DNA of 24,605 bases from an uncultured bacterium (GTDB lineage: Bacteria; Cyanobacteriota; Vampirovibrionia; Gastranaerophilales; Gastranaerophilaceae), in the NCBI GenBank assembly GCA_902475545.1, contig CABRZP010000021.1, forward strand, positions 1-24,605, given 5' to 3'. The translations under genes and the position numbers were made by a program. Under the pieces are notes generated by a model, which had not been told where the DNA came from, did no database searches, and was given only the letters and a program-made list of their open reading frames with translations. Positions 15,251 through 23,975 of the stretch are shown here, one piece after another (the stretch's first letter is position 1; each line of letters begins with the position of its first letter).

Positions 15251-16563
15251 TAAGAACATCAAATATTGTAGGTATTGTAGCCGATGATTTAACAGGTGCC
15301 AATGATACTGCACTTCAATTTAAATTGAATGGTGCTGATACGAATATTTTGCTTGATACAGAGGTTATAAATAACAATTCTGACCTTTCTCAAGCATGGG
15401 CAATTTCTACAGAATCCAGAAATGTTTCCCTACAGGATGCTTTTGAAAAAGTTAAAGAAGCGACACAATTATTAGTAGACAAAATCAATCCGGATTTTTT
15501 CTATAAAAAAATAGATTCAACAGTAAGAGGTAATATTGCAGTTGAAGTTCTTTCTATGCTGGAAGTTCTGGGTTGGGACTCTGCAGTAATTATGCCTGCG
15601 TTTCCTCAAGAAGGTCGTATTACTGTTGGCGGTTATCATTTGCTTCGGGGAATTCCGATTGAGAGAACTGAAATGGCACGAGATCCTCATTCTCCAATAA
15701 CAGAATCTCATTTGCCTACATTATTAAAATCTCAGCTTGGCGGAAATTTAGAAAATTTAGTTGGTGAGATTGATTTAAAGACTATTATGGACGGAGCCGG
15801 TCCAATATTGATGAGATTGAATGAACTTGTCGAACAAGGCAAAAAACTTATTATTGCAGATTCTGTTTTTACGACGGACTTAGAGCAAATTGTTCTGGCA
15901 ATGCAGAAGTCTAATTCCAAAATTCTGCCTGTGGGAACTGCTGCAGCTGCAAAAATTTTAAGTAATCAATGGTTCCCACAATATCAAGAAGAGGAAATTC
16001 TACCGGTTAAATTACCAAAGTTACCAAAATTGATTGTTTCAGGCAGTGCAACTAATATTACAGCAAATCAAATTGATAAACTTGAACAAAGTGATGAATA
16101 TGATGAAAACTGTTTAGTTATTGAACTTAATGTAAACACAATTTTGGAAGGTGTTAAAGAGGAACTTGTAGAGCGTGTTGTTTCAAATCTTGGTAATAAT
16201 AATATTGTTTTGATACACACATCAAAATTATTGAATAATTTTGACGGGTTTTCTGACACCGCAAATGTTGATTTAACAAAATCCGGACTGGCTGCATTAA
16301 TTACGGATTTTCTTGCAGATTTAACTAAACAAGTTTTGGGCAAAAAGAATGCAATTTTGATTACTCTGGGTGGTGAAACTTCTTACAAGTGTTGTAATGC
16401 TATCAATGCTAATCAACTAAAACTTGTTGATGAAGTATTGCCGGCAATTGCGTTAGGCAGAAGTGTTAATTCTAATCAGTGGATTGTGACAAAATCCGGC
16501 AATTTGGGCGGAGTTAATACACTTATTGAAATATTAAAATATTTTGAAAAACATGAAGAATAA
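15247..16563 (+). CDS. Four-carbon acid sugar kinase family protein (DUF1537)
   Basis: ATP-dependent kinase of the DUF1537 family, which phosphorylates four-carbon sugar acids such as D-threonate or D-erythronate at C4. The 438 residues are near the family norm. N-terminal domain: GIVADDLTGANDTALQF at 9-25 with the Asp13/Asp14 pair, FFYKKIDSTVRGN (about 84-96) and MPAFPQEGRITVGG. C-terminal nucleotide-binding domain: LIVSGSATNIT, LGGETS (374-379) and TKSGNLGG (415-422). It starts inside the ssb stop codon (ATGA). pdxA follows at 16568, just after its stop; in known D-threonate pathways this kinase works with a PdxA2 dehydrogenase. The precise substrate (threonate, erythronate or other) cannot be read from sequence. 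No dedicated regulator or transporter is adjacent. Confidence 0.87.
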   Translation: MIRTSNIVGIVADDLTGANDTALQFKLNGADTNILLDTEVINNNSDLSQAWAISTESRNVSLQDAFEKVKEATQLLVDKINPDFFYKKIDSTVRGNIAVEVLSMLEVLGWDSAVIMPAFPQEGRITVGGYHLLRGIPIERTEMARDPHSPITESHLPTLLKSQLGGNLENLVGEIDLKTIMDGAGPILMRLNELVEQGKKLIIADSVFTTDLEQIVLAMQKSNSKILPVGTAAAAKILSNQWFPQYQEEEILPVKLPKLPKLIVSGSATNITANQIDKLEQSDEYDENCLVIELNVNTILEGVKEELVERVVSNLGNNNIVLIHTSKLLNNFDGFSDTANVDLTKSGLAALITDFLADLTKQVLGKKNAILITLGGETSYKCCNAINANQLKLVDEVLPAIALGRSVNSNQWIVTKSGNLGGVNTLIEILKYFEKHEE

Positions 16564-16567
16564 TAAT

Positions 16568-17491
16568 ATGGATAAAATTGCAATTACTACGGGTGATCCA
16601 AATGGAATTGGAGCTGAGATTACAATTAAAGCTCTAAATCAGCTTAATTTGCCTTATGAAAAAGTTATTCTGATTAGCAATAGAGACGTTCTACATTATT
16701 ATGGCGGTTCAGAAATTGCTGATAAATATGAAATTGTTGAAGTCCCTTATAGTTTAAAGGATATAAAACCTGGTCAGGTAACAAAAGAAGCAGGAGAATT
16801 CTCTTATCAATCATTAAAAACAGTTTGTGACTTAAAACCTGTGGCTATTGTAACGGCTCCGGTTGCCAAAAATGCACTTTATCTTGCCGGACATCATTTT
16901 AACGGGCAAACTGAAATCTTACAAAAATTTCTTGCACATGATAATCAACTTGCGGAAATGCTTTTTGTTGCGGACAATTTTAGAGTTTTGCTTTTGACAC
17001 GGCATTGTGCCTTGAAAGATATCCATTTGACTAAAGAAATTGTAATTACCAAAATAACAAATCTTGTTGAAACTTTTAAATCTAAATTTAATATTAGTGA
17101 ACCAAAATTTGCATTATGCGGTTTTAATCCTCATTCCGGAGAAGATGGAATATTAGGAAATGAAGAGATTGAAATTCTTATTCCTGCGGTAAATGAATTA
17201 AGGCAGTGCGGTATAAATATTACAATGCCTCTTCCTGCTGATACTTTGTTTGTTAATGCTGCAAAGCATTATTATAATGGCACTAAAGATGAATATGATT
17301 GTTATATCGCAAATTATCATGATCAAGGGTTAATTCCTATCAAAACTGTTGCCGGGGACAAAACCGTAAATACCACTATTGGTTTGGATATTCTTAGAAC
17401 TTCTCCGGGGCATGGAACGGCTTTTAATATTGCGGGACAGAATATTGCAGATTGTTCAGGAATGCTGGCGGCTATAAACTCTGTTTTATAA
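16568..17491 (+). CDS. pdxA: 4-hydroxythreonine-4-phosphate dehydrogenase family protein (PdxA or PdxA2)
   Basis: NAD-dependent dehydrogenase oxidising a 4-phosphorylated hydroxy acid, followed by decarboxylation. PdxA makes the pyridoxal phosphate precursor; PdxA2 acts on D-threonate 4-phosphate. The 307 residues begin with the family start MDKIAITTGDPNGIGAE. Further marks: VTAPVAKNAL (95-104), TRHCALKDI (144-152), FNPHSGEDG (186-194), NYHDQGLIPIK (249-259) and TSPGHGTAFNIAG (278-290). Likely metal ligands are His146, His189 and His251. In-frame starts at 16544 (TTG) and 16553 (ATG) lie within the kinase gene and add residues foreign to the family. The neighbouring kinase favours the PdxA2 role, but no other pdx gene is visible to decide. 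Its stop overlaps tail-to-tail with the nuclease gene. Confidence 0.88.
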   Translation: MDKIAITTGDPNGIGAEITIKALNQLNLPYEKVILISNRDVLHYYGGSEIADKYEIVEVPYSLKDIKPGQVTKEAGEFSYQSLKTVCDLKPVAIVTAPVAKNALYLAGHHFNGQTEILQKFLAHDNQLAEMLFVADNFRVLLLTRHCALKDIHLTKEIVITKITNLVETFKSKFNISEPKFALCGFNPHSGEDGILGNEEIEILIPAVNELRQCGINITMPLPADTLFVNAAKHYYNGTKDEYDCYIANYHDQGLIPIKTVAGDKTVNTTIGLDILRTSPGHGTAFNIAGQNIADCSGMLAAINSVL

Positions 17492-18142
17492 ATATTGTTC
17501 GTTAAAATTTTCACCGCTGCATAATTTTGAATATTCGCAATATTTACAATTTTTGGTGTTGCAATTATACAAAGTATCTGAAGTGATTGTTTGGCAAGAG
17601 GTTATAATCTTTTTTACGTATTCTTGTTTTAGTTTTTCGTTAAATTCAATAACATGATTTTTCTTGTTTTTTAAATCAATGTAGACAAATGCTAATGACT
17701 CATAAGTTTTTAAATACCGGTCTAAGCATAATAAATAAACCATTGTTTGGTAATCGTATTCAGGATTTTTGGGGATAGAGCCTGTTTTATAGTCAAGAAT
17801 ATAATACTTATTGTCATCATGAACAATAGCGTCAATTCTTCCGCCAATCCAATAATCTTCAAATTTGCAAGACAGTGTGAATTCTGATTTGAAATATTCT
17901 TTTTGATAGAAAGGATTTTCTATCAATAAATGCCATAGTTTTCTTTCTTCTTCATTTAACGCTGTTTCAATCCTTGAAATATTCACTCCGCGTAAAAAAT
18001 AATTTGCGAGTGCATGGATTTTTTTACCTTTTTCAAATGTTATTGTAGATAGTGGAATATTTATTTTTTCTATATATTGATAATAGAATTTTTTAGGACA
18101 GGTTTCATAAGTTTTTAAAATATTTGGAGAAAAGTTATTCAT
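17486..18142 (-). CDS. Stand-alone PD-(D/E)XK nuclease with AddB/Cas4-like Fe-S cysteines
   Basis: Nuclease of the RecB/Cas4/AddB class, 218 residues. Visible: His43 (KIHALANYF), Asp104 in GGRIDAIV, and Asp117-x-Lys119 in ILDYKTG, followed by YDYQTMVYLLCL. One cysteine near the start, Cys15 in YETCPKKFYYQY, and a C-terminal triad Cys199, Cys202 and Cys208 match the iron-sulfur staple that closes the nuclease domain in AddB and Cas4. Start: ATG at 18140-18142 with AAGGAG before it; an upstream in-frame ATG at 18166 lies within the helicase gene. The start overlaps the helicase stop by 8 bases, so translation is coupled. Probably the nuclease subunit of the helicase encoded just upstream. No cas gene is present, so a CRISPR role is unlikely. 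Confidence 0.88.
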   Translation of the reverse strand: MNNFSPNILKTYETCPKKFYYQYIEKINIPLSTITFEKGKKIHALANYFLRGVNISRIETALNEEERKLWHLLIENPFYQKEYFKSEFTLSCKFEDYWIGGRIDAIVHDDNKYYILDYKTGSIPKNPEYDYQTMVYLLCLDRYLKTYESLAFVYIDLKNKKNHVIEFNEKLKQEYVKKIITSCQTITSDTLYNCNTKNCKYCEYSKLCSGENFNEQYL

Positions 18143-21100
18143 TGTGTACTCCTTCCAAAATTTCATCGAAAATTATATTTGGTTCTAAATTATATTCTTT
18201 TCCATAGCGTTTAGATTTTGTGCTGGTTGTTATGTATAATTTGTGTTTAGCTCGAGTTATTGCAACATATAAAAGCCGGAGATTTTCTGATAAAATTTCT
18301 TTTTTTAATTCATATTCGGACTTCTTTTTATAATTAGGATTTAAGTCCCTGACAGATTCAATAAAATCAGATGACTTAAGGTTTATCGCATCAATTGATA
18401 ACGGCAGATTTTTTTCGGTCATTTCCGGAATGAATACAAGATTAAATTCATCGCCTTTTGATTTGTGCATTGTCATAATTTGGACTTTACCCTGCAATGA
18501 TTTTTTATCATCTTCATCGACTTCGGAGAAGAACTTAAACCCGCTAAGATTTGGTTTCTTTGCTAATTCGGATAATCTGTTCAAAGCATATTCCAGAGAA
18601 TTATTTTTTATACATATTCTTTTAATTAAAGTTGAAATCAAATAAATATTAGATTTTTCAATATCACTTTTAAAGAAATTAAGTCCGATTTTAATTGCGA
18701 GTTCGTTAGGTGGAAGATAACATAGGGAAATCCAGTAATTTAGATCCCAATAAAATCTTTCAAGATGAATATTTTCAATATAATCAGCATTAACCTGAAT
18801 AAACGGATTTTCGTATTTTTTTATTTCAGAACCTAATCCTCTTTTGTAAAAACCTAAGTCGGCAAGAATATCATAATTATTTCCAACTAAATCATTATCA
18901 AACGGACTTAAAATAATTTTCATAACCGCAAATATTGCTTTAAATATGGCTTTTTGTTCTAAACATTCATTGCGGGTAATTGATTTTAATCCGCAATTTT
19001 CAATTAATTCCTGCCAGGCTGATATTTGATAATTGTATCTTAACAGAATTCCAACTGTATATTCAGGATTTTTGTTCAGGGTGTTTTTGATGATTTTCAA
19101 TATATAATTTTTTTCTTCTACAGAGCTATTGAATAGAATACCTTCTACGGCATTTTCACTTTGTGGATTTCTACCTTCAACAGGCTGCATGTACATTTTA
19201 TAAAACGAATTACTGCTATCATCTTTTGAACTGAACGTTTCGACCAGTTTATTTGCAAATTCCCAAACTCCTTTTGCACATCTTTGAGAACAATTCATAC
19301 TGACGTTATTGTTTTCGGTAATAAATTTTCTAAATCCTTCTACATCTGCATTTGAAAAAGTTGCGGTGATAGATTGATTAACATCTCCGCACCTGATAAT
19401 ATTTTTATGTTTGCCGGATAAAAGAGCAATAAGTTCTTGCTGAACACCGGAGGAATCCTGAGCTTCGTCTTCAATAATGTATTCGCAGATATCCTGATAA
19501 TATGCGAGAATATCAGGATTTTCTTTTAGTATACGAACAGAACCTGTCAACATATCATCGTAATCAATAAGATTATATTCTTTTAAATTATTTTTATATG
19601 CTTCAACAAATACTTTGAATTTTTTTAGTTTTTCGTTTGTTAAGGTTTTAGGAAAAATTCCCCCTGCAATTTTGAAAACAGATACTGCTCTATCAAATTC
19701 TTCGGCTGTTTTTTGTTCAATTTTTAATTTGGAAGCAATTTCACGTAAAATTCTTCCACGATGTGCGTCATCACAGATTTCAAAATCACCTGAAAGTCCC
19801 AGTTTTTCATAGTTGCCGTTTTCTTTCAATATTCTTAGAGCCAATCCATGAATTGTACTGATATTAGGTAATTTTGCTGAACGGCTACGAATATTTTTTA
19901 TTCTTTCTCTAAAATTACGTGCCGCAGAATCCATGTATGTTAGAACAAAAATATGTTCAGGTGGAATTTTTCTTTCCAAAAGTTTTACAATAAGAGCAAG
20001 CAGAATAGTTGTTTTTCCAGCTCCGGGTACTGCTGAAATTCCCATATATCCGTTTTTATATTCAAGTACAGGCTTCTGGTCATCTCGTGGAATTATTTTA
20101 AAGGTAGTTTGTTTAGTAGTTTCATCTGTTGAAAGTTTATCATCAACAATTATGAAGTTTTCTAATGCTCCGTAATTTTCAACTCCATTAGAGTCAAATA
20201 GGCTTGAGTAACAAAATATTTTTTCTCCGGCACATAAGGTTAGTTTTCTTAGTACTCTTGCGTTTTTTTCTTTTGAAAGCTCAATATTATCATCTATAGT
20301 ATATTCAGGTTTTTCCCAGTCTTTTTGGAATACCCAGGCATTGTATAATGGTCCTGTGTCTGATTTTATCCATTCTGATGATGATATATCCAGCCAAATT
20401 TGATATTTTGTTTTTAATTTGTTGTCTATAATTTTTTGCGGAGTAGATATTATTAAGTCGTTTTTTTCTATTTCTAAAATGGAATATGGGTTTTCAGAAA
20501 TTATGGAATTTTCTATTTGTAAAATGATATCTGATTTTCTTGTATTAAATCTTTCGCCAAATATATTTTCAAAATCGGTAATTTGTTTTAAAAAGAAATT
20601 AAATTTTTTGAGTTCTAATTTATCAATTGAACTTATATCAAATAATTGGTTATATATTAATATAATTTGTTCTGAAATTTTTGCATTTGAATTAGCAAGA
20701 GTATCTATCAAATTTAATAAATGACGGTATTTTTGAGTATATTCTTCATCTTTGAAATCATAAGGAATAAGAGTTTTATTTTGTTGAAATGCTTTAAGTA
20801 TTTCTTCGCAATATTTTAAAGGTATACGTAGAAAATTTGATAGCAGGATTCTTATGTCAAATTCACTTAGTGAGTTTTTTAATTCGGTATTCAATTTTAA
20901 GATAGTTATTGCGGCTAATACAAATTTGTTTTGTATTAGTTTCTCACTACCGGTAAGATACTTTAAAGTAATATTAGATGCAAAATTTTCTTTCAAAGTG
21001 AATTTTAGCATGTCATCAATTATTGGTGTAATAATCGAAATCTCACAAGGTTGAACTTTATTTTTAAGTAAGGTTTTAATCAGGGTAATAGATGATTCAA

Positions 21101-22040
21101 TTGTTTCAGAACGTTTTGAAAAAGAGTTATAACTGAAATTATTTAATATGTTTTCATCATTCTGATAAATATTATTAAACAGAGTTTGAGCATCGTTGGT
21201 TAAGTTTGAATTTGAAGAAAGTTCAGTCGTATCAGCTTTAAAAATTTTCTTCAACTTTTCAAGATTGTTTTTATCAGCACTCAAATATCCGCATCTGCTT
21301 GAGCCTAGCGGGTCTGCTGTAATCCAAAAGTCTTTGAGTTGTTTTGATAAATATTCAATAAAATCAAGACATATTGGAGTGCATTCATCTGCATCATCTA
21401 CAATCAAATATTCAATATTTTTAAAATAATCGGTATTCTGGTAAATAAAATTAAACATTAAGCATTGTCTTAAATAGTCGAAATCCCTTAATTCCAGAGT
21501 TCTTTTCAATAGCTTACGTATTGCAAGTGATGCTTCATCAGAAAATCCTTCTTTTAAAATTTCAGCACGCTTATTAACATCTTTTTGTGTCAAATTATTT
21601 TGAATTATAAGAGAATAACGGCGAAAAATTTGGTGCAATAAAGACATTCTTGAATTATAACCTTTAAAAGGTACTTCCTTTAAAATATCTTTAAGTAAAA
21701 ACTGAGATACTTCTAACCCTGCAAGATTTGGTAAAATAACAGGATTATCAAAAATATTTCTATCTTCCAAAAATGCCCAATTGTCAGAAACGGTGTTGTA
21801 TACAAGAGAGAAAAACGAATGTATTTGGAGTTTTTCAATACAGTCTACGGTTATTTTTTCAAGTACCTTTTCAAGGAATTCATTTTTTAATGTTGAATTC
21901 TGTACAAGTACAAGAATTGCAGAAGCCGGAACCCCGTTGTTAATTAATTCGGAATACTTATCTATAAGGATTTCTGTCTTATTTGATGCTATACTCCCCT
22001 CAATAATCAAAGCAATACTCCTTTTAGTGTATTTTAGCAT
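18135..22040 (-). CDS. Giant UvrD-like SF1 helicase with two motor cores, the first degenerate
   Basis: 1301 residues, about twice a normal UvrD. The C-terminal half is an intact SF1A motor: Walker A AVPGAGKTT at 670-678, STIHGLA near 728-734, Walker B IIEDEAQDSS at 855-864, GDVNQSI at 885-891, QIMTMHKSKGDEFNLVF (1187-1203) and RLLYVAITRAKHKLYI (1255-1270). The N-terminal half repeats the pattern in decayed form: GSIASNKT at 15-22 (second glycine lost), IHSFF at 73-77, VDDADE at 214-219 and ADPLGSSRCGYLSAD at 242-256. This resembles AddB or RecC (inactive motor) joined to AddA or RecB (active motor) without a nuclease domain. The nuclease is the next gene, overlapping by 8 bases. A role in double-strand-break end processing is inferred. 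Confidence 0.88.
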   Translation of the reverse strand: MLKYTKRSIALIIEGSIASNKTEILIDKYSELINNGVPASAILVLVQNSTLKNEFLEKVLEKITVDCIEKLQIHSFFSLVYNTVSDNWAFLEDRNIFDNPVILPNLAGLEVSQFLLKDILKEVPFKGYNSRMSLLHQIFRRYSLIIQNNLTQKDVNKRAEILKEGFSDEASLAIRKLLKRTLELRDFDYLRQCLMFNFIYQNTDYFKNIEYLIVDDADECTPICLDFIEYLSKQLKDFWITADPLGSSRCGYLSADKNNLEKLKKIFKADTTELSSNSNLTNDAQTLFNNIYQNDENILNNFSYNSFSKRSETIESSITLIKTLLKNKVQPCEISIITPIIDDMLKFTLKENFASNITLKYLTGSEKLIQNKFVLAAITILKLNTELKNSLSEFDIRILLSNFLRIPLKYCEEILKAFQQNKTLIPYDFKDEEYTQKYRHLLNLIDTLANSNAKISEQIILIYNQLFDISSIDKLELKKFNFFLKQITDFENIFGERFNTRKSDIILQIENSIISENPYSILEIEKNDLIISTPQKIIDNKLKTKYQIWLDISSSEWIKSDTGPLYNAWVFQKDWEKPEYTIDDNIELSKEKNARVLRKLTLCAGEKIFCYSSLFDSNGVENYGALENFIIVDDKLSTDETTKQTTFKIIPRDDQKPVLEYKNGYMGISAVPGAGKTTILLALIVKLLERKIPPEHIFVLTYMDSAARNFRERIKNIRSRSAKLPNISTIHGLALRILKENGNYEKLGLSGDFEICDDAHRGRILREIASKLKIEQKTAEEFDRAVSVFKIAGGIFPKTLTNEKLKKFKVFVEAYKNNLKEYNLIDYDDMLTGSVRILKENPDILAYYQDICEYIIEDEAQDSSGVQQELIALLSGKHKNIIRCGDVNQSITATFSNADVEGFRKFITENNNVSMNCSQRCAKGVWEFANKLVETFSSKDDSSNSFYKMYMQPVEGRNPQSENAVEGILFNSSVEEKNYILKIIKNTLNKNPEYTVGILLRYNYQISAWQELIENCGLKSITRNECLEQKAIFKAIFAVMKIILSPFDNDLVGNNYDILADLGFYKRGLGSEIKKYENPFIQVNADYIENIHLERFYWDLNYWISLCYLPPNELAIKIGLNFFKSDIEKSNIYLISTLIKRICIKNNSLEYALNRLSELAKKPNLSGFKFFSEVDEDDKKSLQGKVQIMTMHKSKGDEFNLVFIPEMTEKNLPLSIDAINLKSSDFIESVRDLNPNYKKKSEYELKKEILSENLRLLYVAITRAKHKLYITTSTKSKRYGKEYNLEPNIIFDEILEGVHNE

Positions 22041-22103
22041 AAAATAACCCTTAAAAAACTACATATTTAAAATGATTTATTAAATTTAAAAATAGACTAT
22101 TAT

Positions 22104-22140
22104 TGAACTATCGAAAAAGTGTTATACATACAATAGTTCA
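22104..22140. promoter_or_regulatory. Inverted repeat around the probable promoter of the winged-helix gene
   Basis: TGAACTAT (22104-22111) and ATAGTTCA (22133-22140) are perfect reverse complements, 21 bases apart. TTGAAC at 22103-22108 could be the -35 hexamer, with a -10 such as TACATA (22125-22130) between the arms. The arrangement fits an operator; the downstream gene encodes a winged helix, so autoregulation is possible but unproven. Confidence 0.4.
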
Positions 22141-22155
22141 TGGAGGAAAGAGATT

Positions 22156-22383
22156 ATGGTAGCAGCTAAAAAAGTAACATTATCACAAGAAGAAAGAATT
22201 GGATTTGCAGCAGGAGAAATCTATAATTATTTACATACAAACGGAACAACTTCTTTTGCAAAAATGAAAAAAGAATTAGATTTAAAAGGTAATTTTGCAG
22301 ATTTAGGTTTAGGTTGGTTAGCAAGAGAAAACAAAGTTGAAATTTCTCAAAAAGGACCTGCTGTAAAAGTTAGCCTAAGATAA
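22156..22383 (+). CDS. Small winged helix-turn-helix protein (DUF2582-like)
   Basis: 75 residues, resembling the DUF2582 winged helix-turn-helix family, whose members are small and functionally uncharacterised. The sequence fits a compact wHTH: helix RIGFAAGEIYNYLHTNG (14-30), helix SFAKMKKELDL (33-43), a recognition-like helix NFADLGLGWLARENKV (46-61), and a beta wing (VEISQKGPAVKVSLR). It is basic and has no extra domain, so it may bind DNA or pack against another protein. GGAGG precedes the ATG. It is monocistronic, with a strong terminator 27 bases after the stop and a possible operator in front. It diverges from the helicase gene. Confidence 0.82.
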   Translation: MVAAKKVTLSQEERIGFAAGEIYNYLHTNGTTSFAKMKKELDLKGNFADLGLGWLARENKVEISQKGPAVKVSLR

Positions 22384-22409
22384 TAACCAGTTTACACATT
22401 AAAAAAATA

Positions 22410-22445
22410 AAAAGAGATATTACAATTACGTAATATCTCTTTTCA
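22410..22445 (+). terminator. Rho-independent terminator of the winged-helix gene
   Basis: Perfect 14-bp stem: AAAAGAGATATTAC (22410-22423) and its complement at 22430-22443, loop AATTAC, with the A-run and T-run forming the base of the stem. Confidence 0.9.
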
Positions 22446-22513
22446 TTTTTATCAATTTTAAATAAAAAAAATACTTTATAAAAATACAGGGGATATTTGT
22501 AAAGGAAAATGCT

Positions 22514-23959
22514 ATGTCATTAATCACTAAGATATTTAGTGGCACAAGAACTATTTTGTACGGTAAAACTGTCGCAAAGACAGTTACAAACCCTGTGAAA
22601 AGTTCTTTTAAATATCAAGGTATTCAAACGGCAATAGGTGAATATGGAACTCCCGGAGTTGCAAAATATCGAGTAAAACCTGATATTACTATGCCAATGA
22701 ATATCAATACAAGAAATCTTAGCAATCCTGCTTTTGAAATAAAACCGGATTTATTAAAAGCTAAAAATCAGTTTCAACAGGCTGAACTGGGGAATGCGGC
22801 ATTAAGACTTGCTCAACGATATGAACAAGCTTTACCTTCTGCAGAAAAAGAAATAAAAGAAGTTTTTGACGGATTTAATGTTTCTGTAAGAGCAAAAGGT
22901 GCAAATTCTGTATTTTCAAAACTTGAAAGGGTTTTGATTAAAAAGAAAAAATCAATAAAGACAGATGAAGAAGCACGCCAAATTATCCAAGATGCTATTG
23001 GCGGCAGAATTCAATTACAAGATATTACAAGAAAAGATATTATTAATACTTTAAATAATATAAAAATTGATGGTCACGGACTTTCAAATAGCCAAAAACA
23101 TTTGGTAATGAATTTGTTCAAAGGGCAAAAATTATCAGAAAAAGAATTAGCTATTGCAAATCGCTTAGCTAAACCTATAAAAATTGCACTTGCAGAAAGA
23201 CAATCAGAACCTGTATTCCGTAGATTTATTCTTGGCGGGTTGCGAGATGCATTGGATAGGAATGTCACTACTATAGAGAAATTGGAACAGGCAGGAATTA
23301 GTAAAGATTTAATTAAGGAATTACAAACTAATTCAAAAATTAAACCGCTTAGAATGACTGAAATTAATAATTATAAAGGTATTGACGGAGTATCCTATTT
23401 TTCTGATAGACAAATTAGTCAATTTGAAAGATTACAGATGGCTACGGGTGAAAGATTTGATATTATTACTTGTTCAGAAAATATTGATTTAGCAAAATAT
23501 GGTTTGGAAGGACTTTCAAAAAATGCTCAGGATGCTATAAAGTCCTCCGGATATACAACCGCTCAGGTAAATACTGTATTAAAAGACGGAACATTTGCAG
23601 AAATTCAGATTAGAGGCTCTGGACCATTTGGAGAATATGAACACCTTAAATACGATTCTGTTTTAGATAAAAATACATTGGGTGAAATTTTCCAACCATA
23701 TAAAAAAGCTGTTCAAAGTCTTTCTGAAACTCAGATGCCAATATATGATAATTATATTAGTAAAACTTATGATTATTATAGAATGAAGGAATTAGGTATT
23801 CAGGTTCCAAAACCACAGCTTCCGGCAGGGTTTGACCCGATACTTTCGGAAGAATCGATGAAACATTTGCATCACCTTAACGAAGCTGATCAGGCAAGAA
23901 AAATGCAAACATTTATTCCGCATATTGAACATGATGCACAAAAATCATTTATAATGTAG
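22514..23959 (+). CDS. Divergent RelA/SpoT-fold (nucleotide pyrophosphokinase-like) protein
   Basis: 481 residues. In order it carries the marks of a RelA/SpoT synthetase domain: VSVRAKGANSVFSKL at 123-137 (family R-x-K-x3-S-x3-K: Arg126, Lys128, Ser132, Lys136), IIQDAIGGRI at 157-166 (D-x2-G-x-R type), SGYTTAQVNTVLKDGTFAEI at 345-364 (GY...H-like then E) continuing to IQIRG, and GEYEHLKYD at 373-381. The family EIQIRT reads EIQIRG. An insertion of roughly 150 residues lies between the second and third motifs, and the first 95 residues are an unrelated extension. No HD hydrolase domain is seen, so it would be a small-alarmone-synthetase or ToxSAS-like protein. Catalysis is not certain. AAAGGA precedes the ATG; a small gene follows after 16 bases. 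Confidence 0.75.
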   Translation: MSLITKIFSGTRTILYGKTVAKTVTNPVKSSFKYQGIQTAIGEYGTPGVAKYRVKPDITMPMNINTRNLSNPAFEIKPDLLKAKNQFQQAELGNAALRLAQRYEQALPSAEKEIKEVFDGFNVSVRAKGANSVFSKLERVLIKKKKSIKTDEEARQIIQDAIGGRIQLQDITRKDIINTLNNIKIDGHGLSNSQKHLVMNLFKGQKLSEKELAIANRLAKPIKIALAERQSEPVFRRFILGGLRDALDRNVTTIEKLEQAGISKDLIKELQTNSKIKPLRMTEINNYKGIDGVSYFSDRQISQFERLQMATGERFDIITCSENIDLAKYGLEGLSKNAQDAIKSSGYTTAQVNTVLKDGTFAEIQIRGSGPFGEYEHLKYDSVLDKNTLGEIFQPYKKAVQSLSETQMPIYDNYISKTYDYYRMKELGIQVPKPQLPAGFDPILSEESMKHLHHLNEADQARKMQTFIPHIEHDAQKSFIM

Positions 23960-23975
23960 ATTAATAGAGGTAAAT

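Noticed and set aside
17486..18142. Cas4 of a CRISPR system
   Set aside because: The fold and cysteines fit, but there are no other cas genes or direct-repeat array, and the gene overlaps a RecB/AddA-like helicase.
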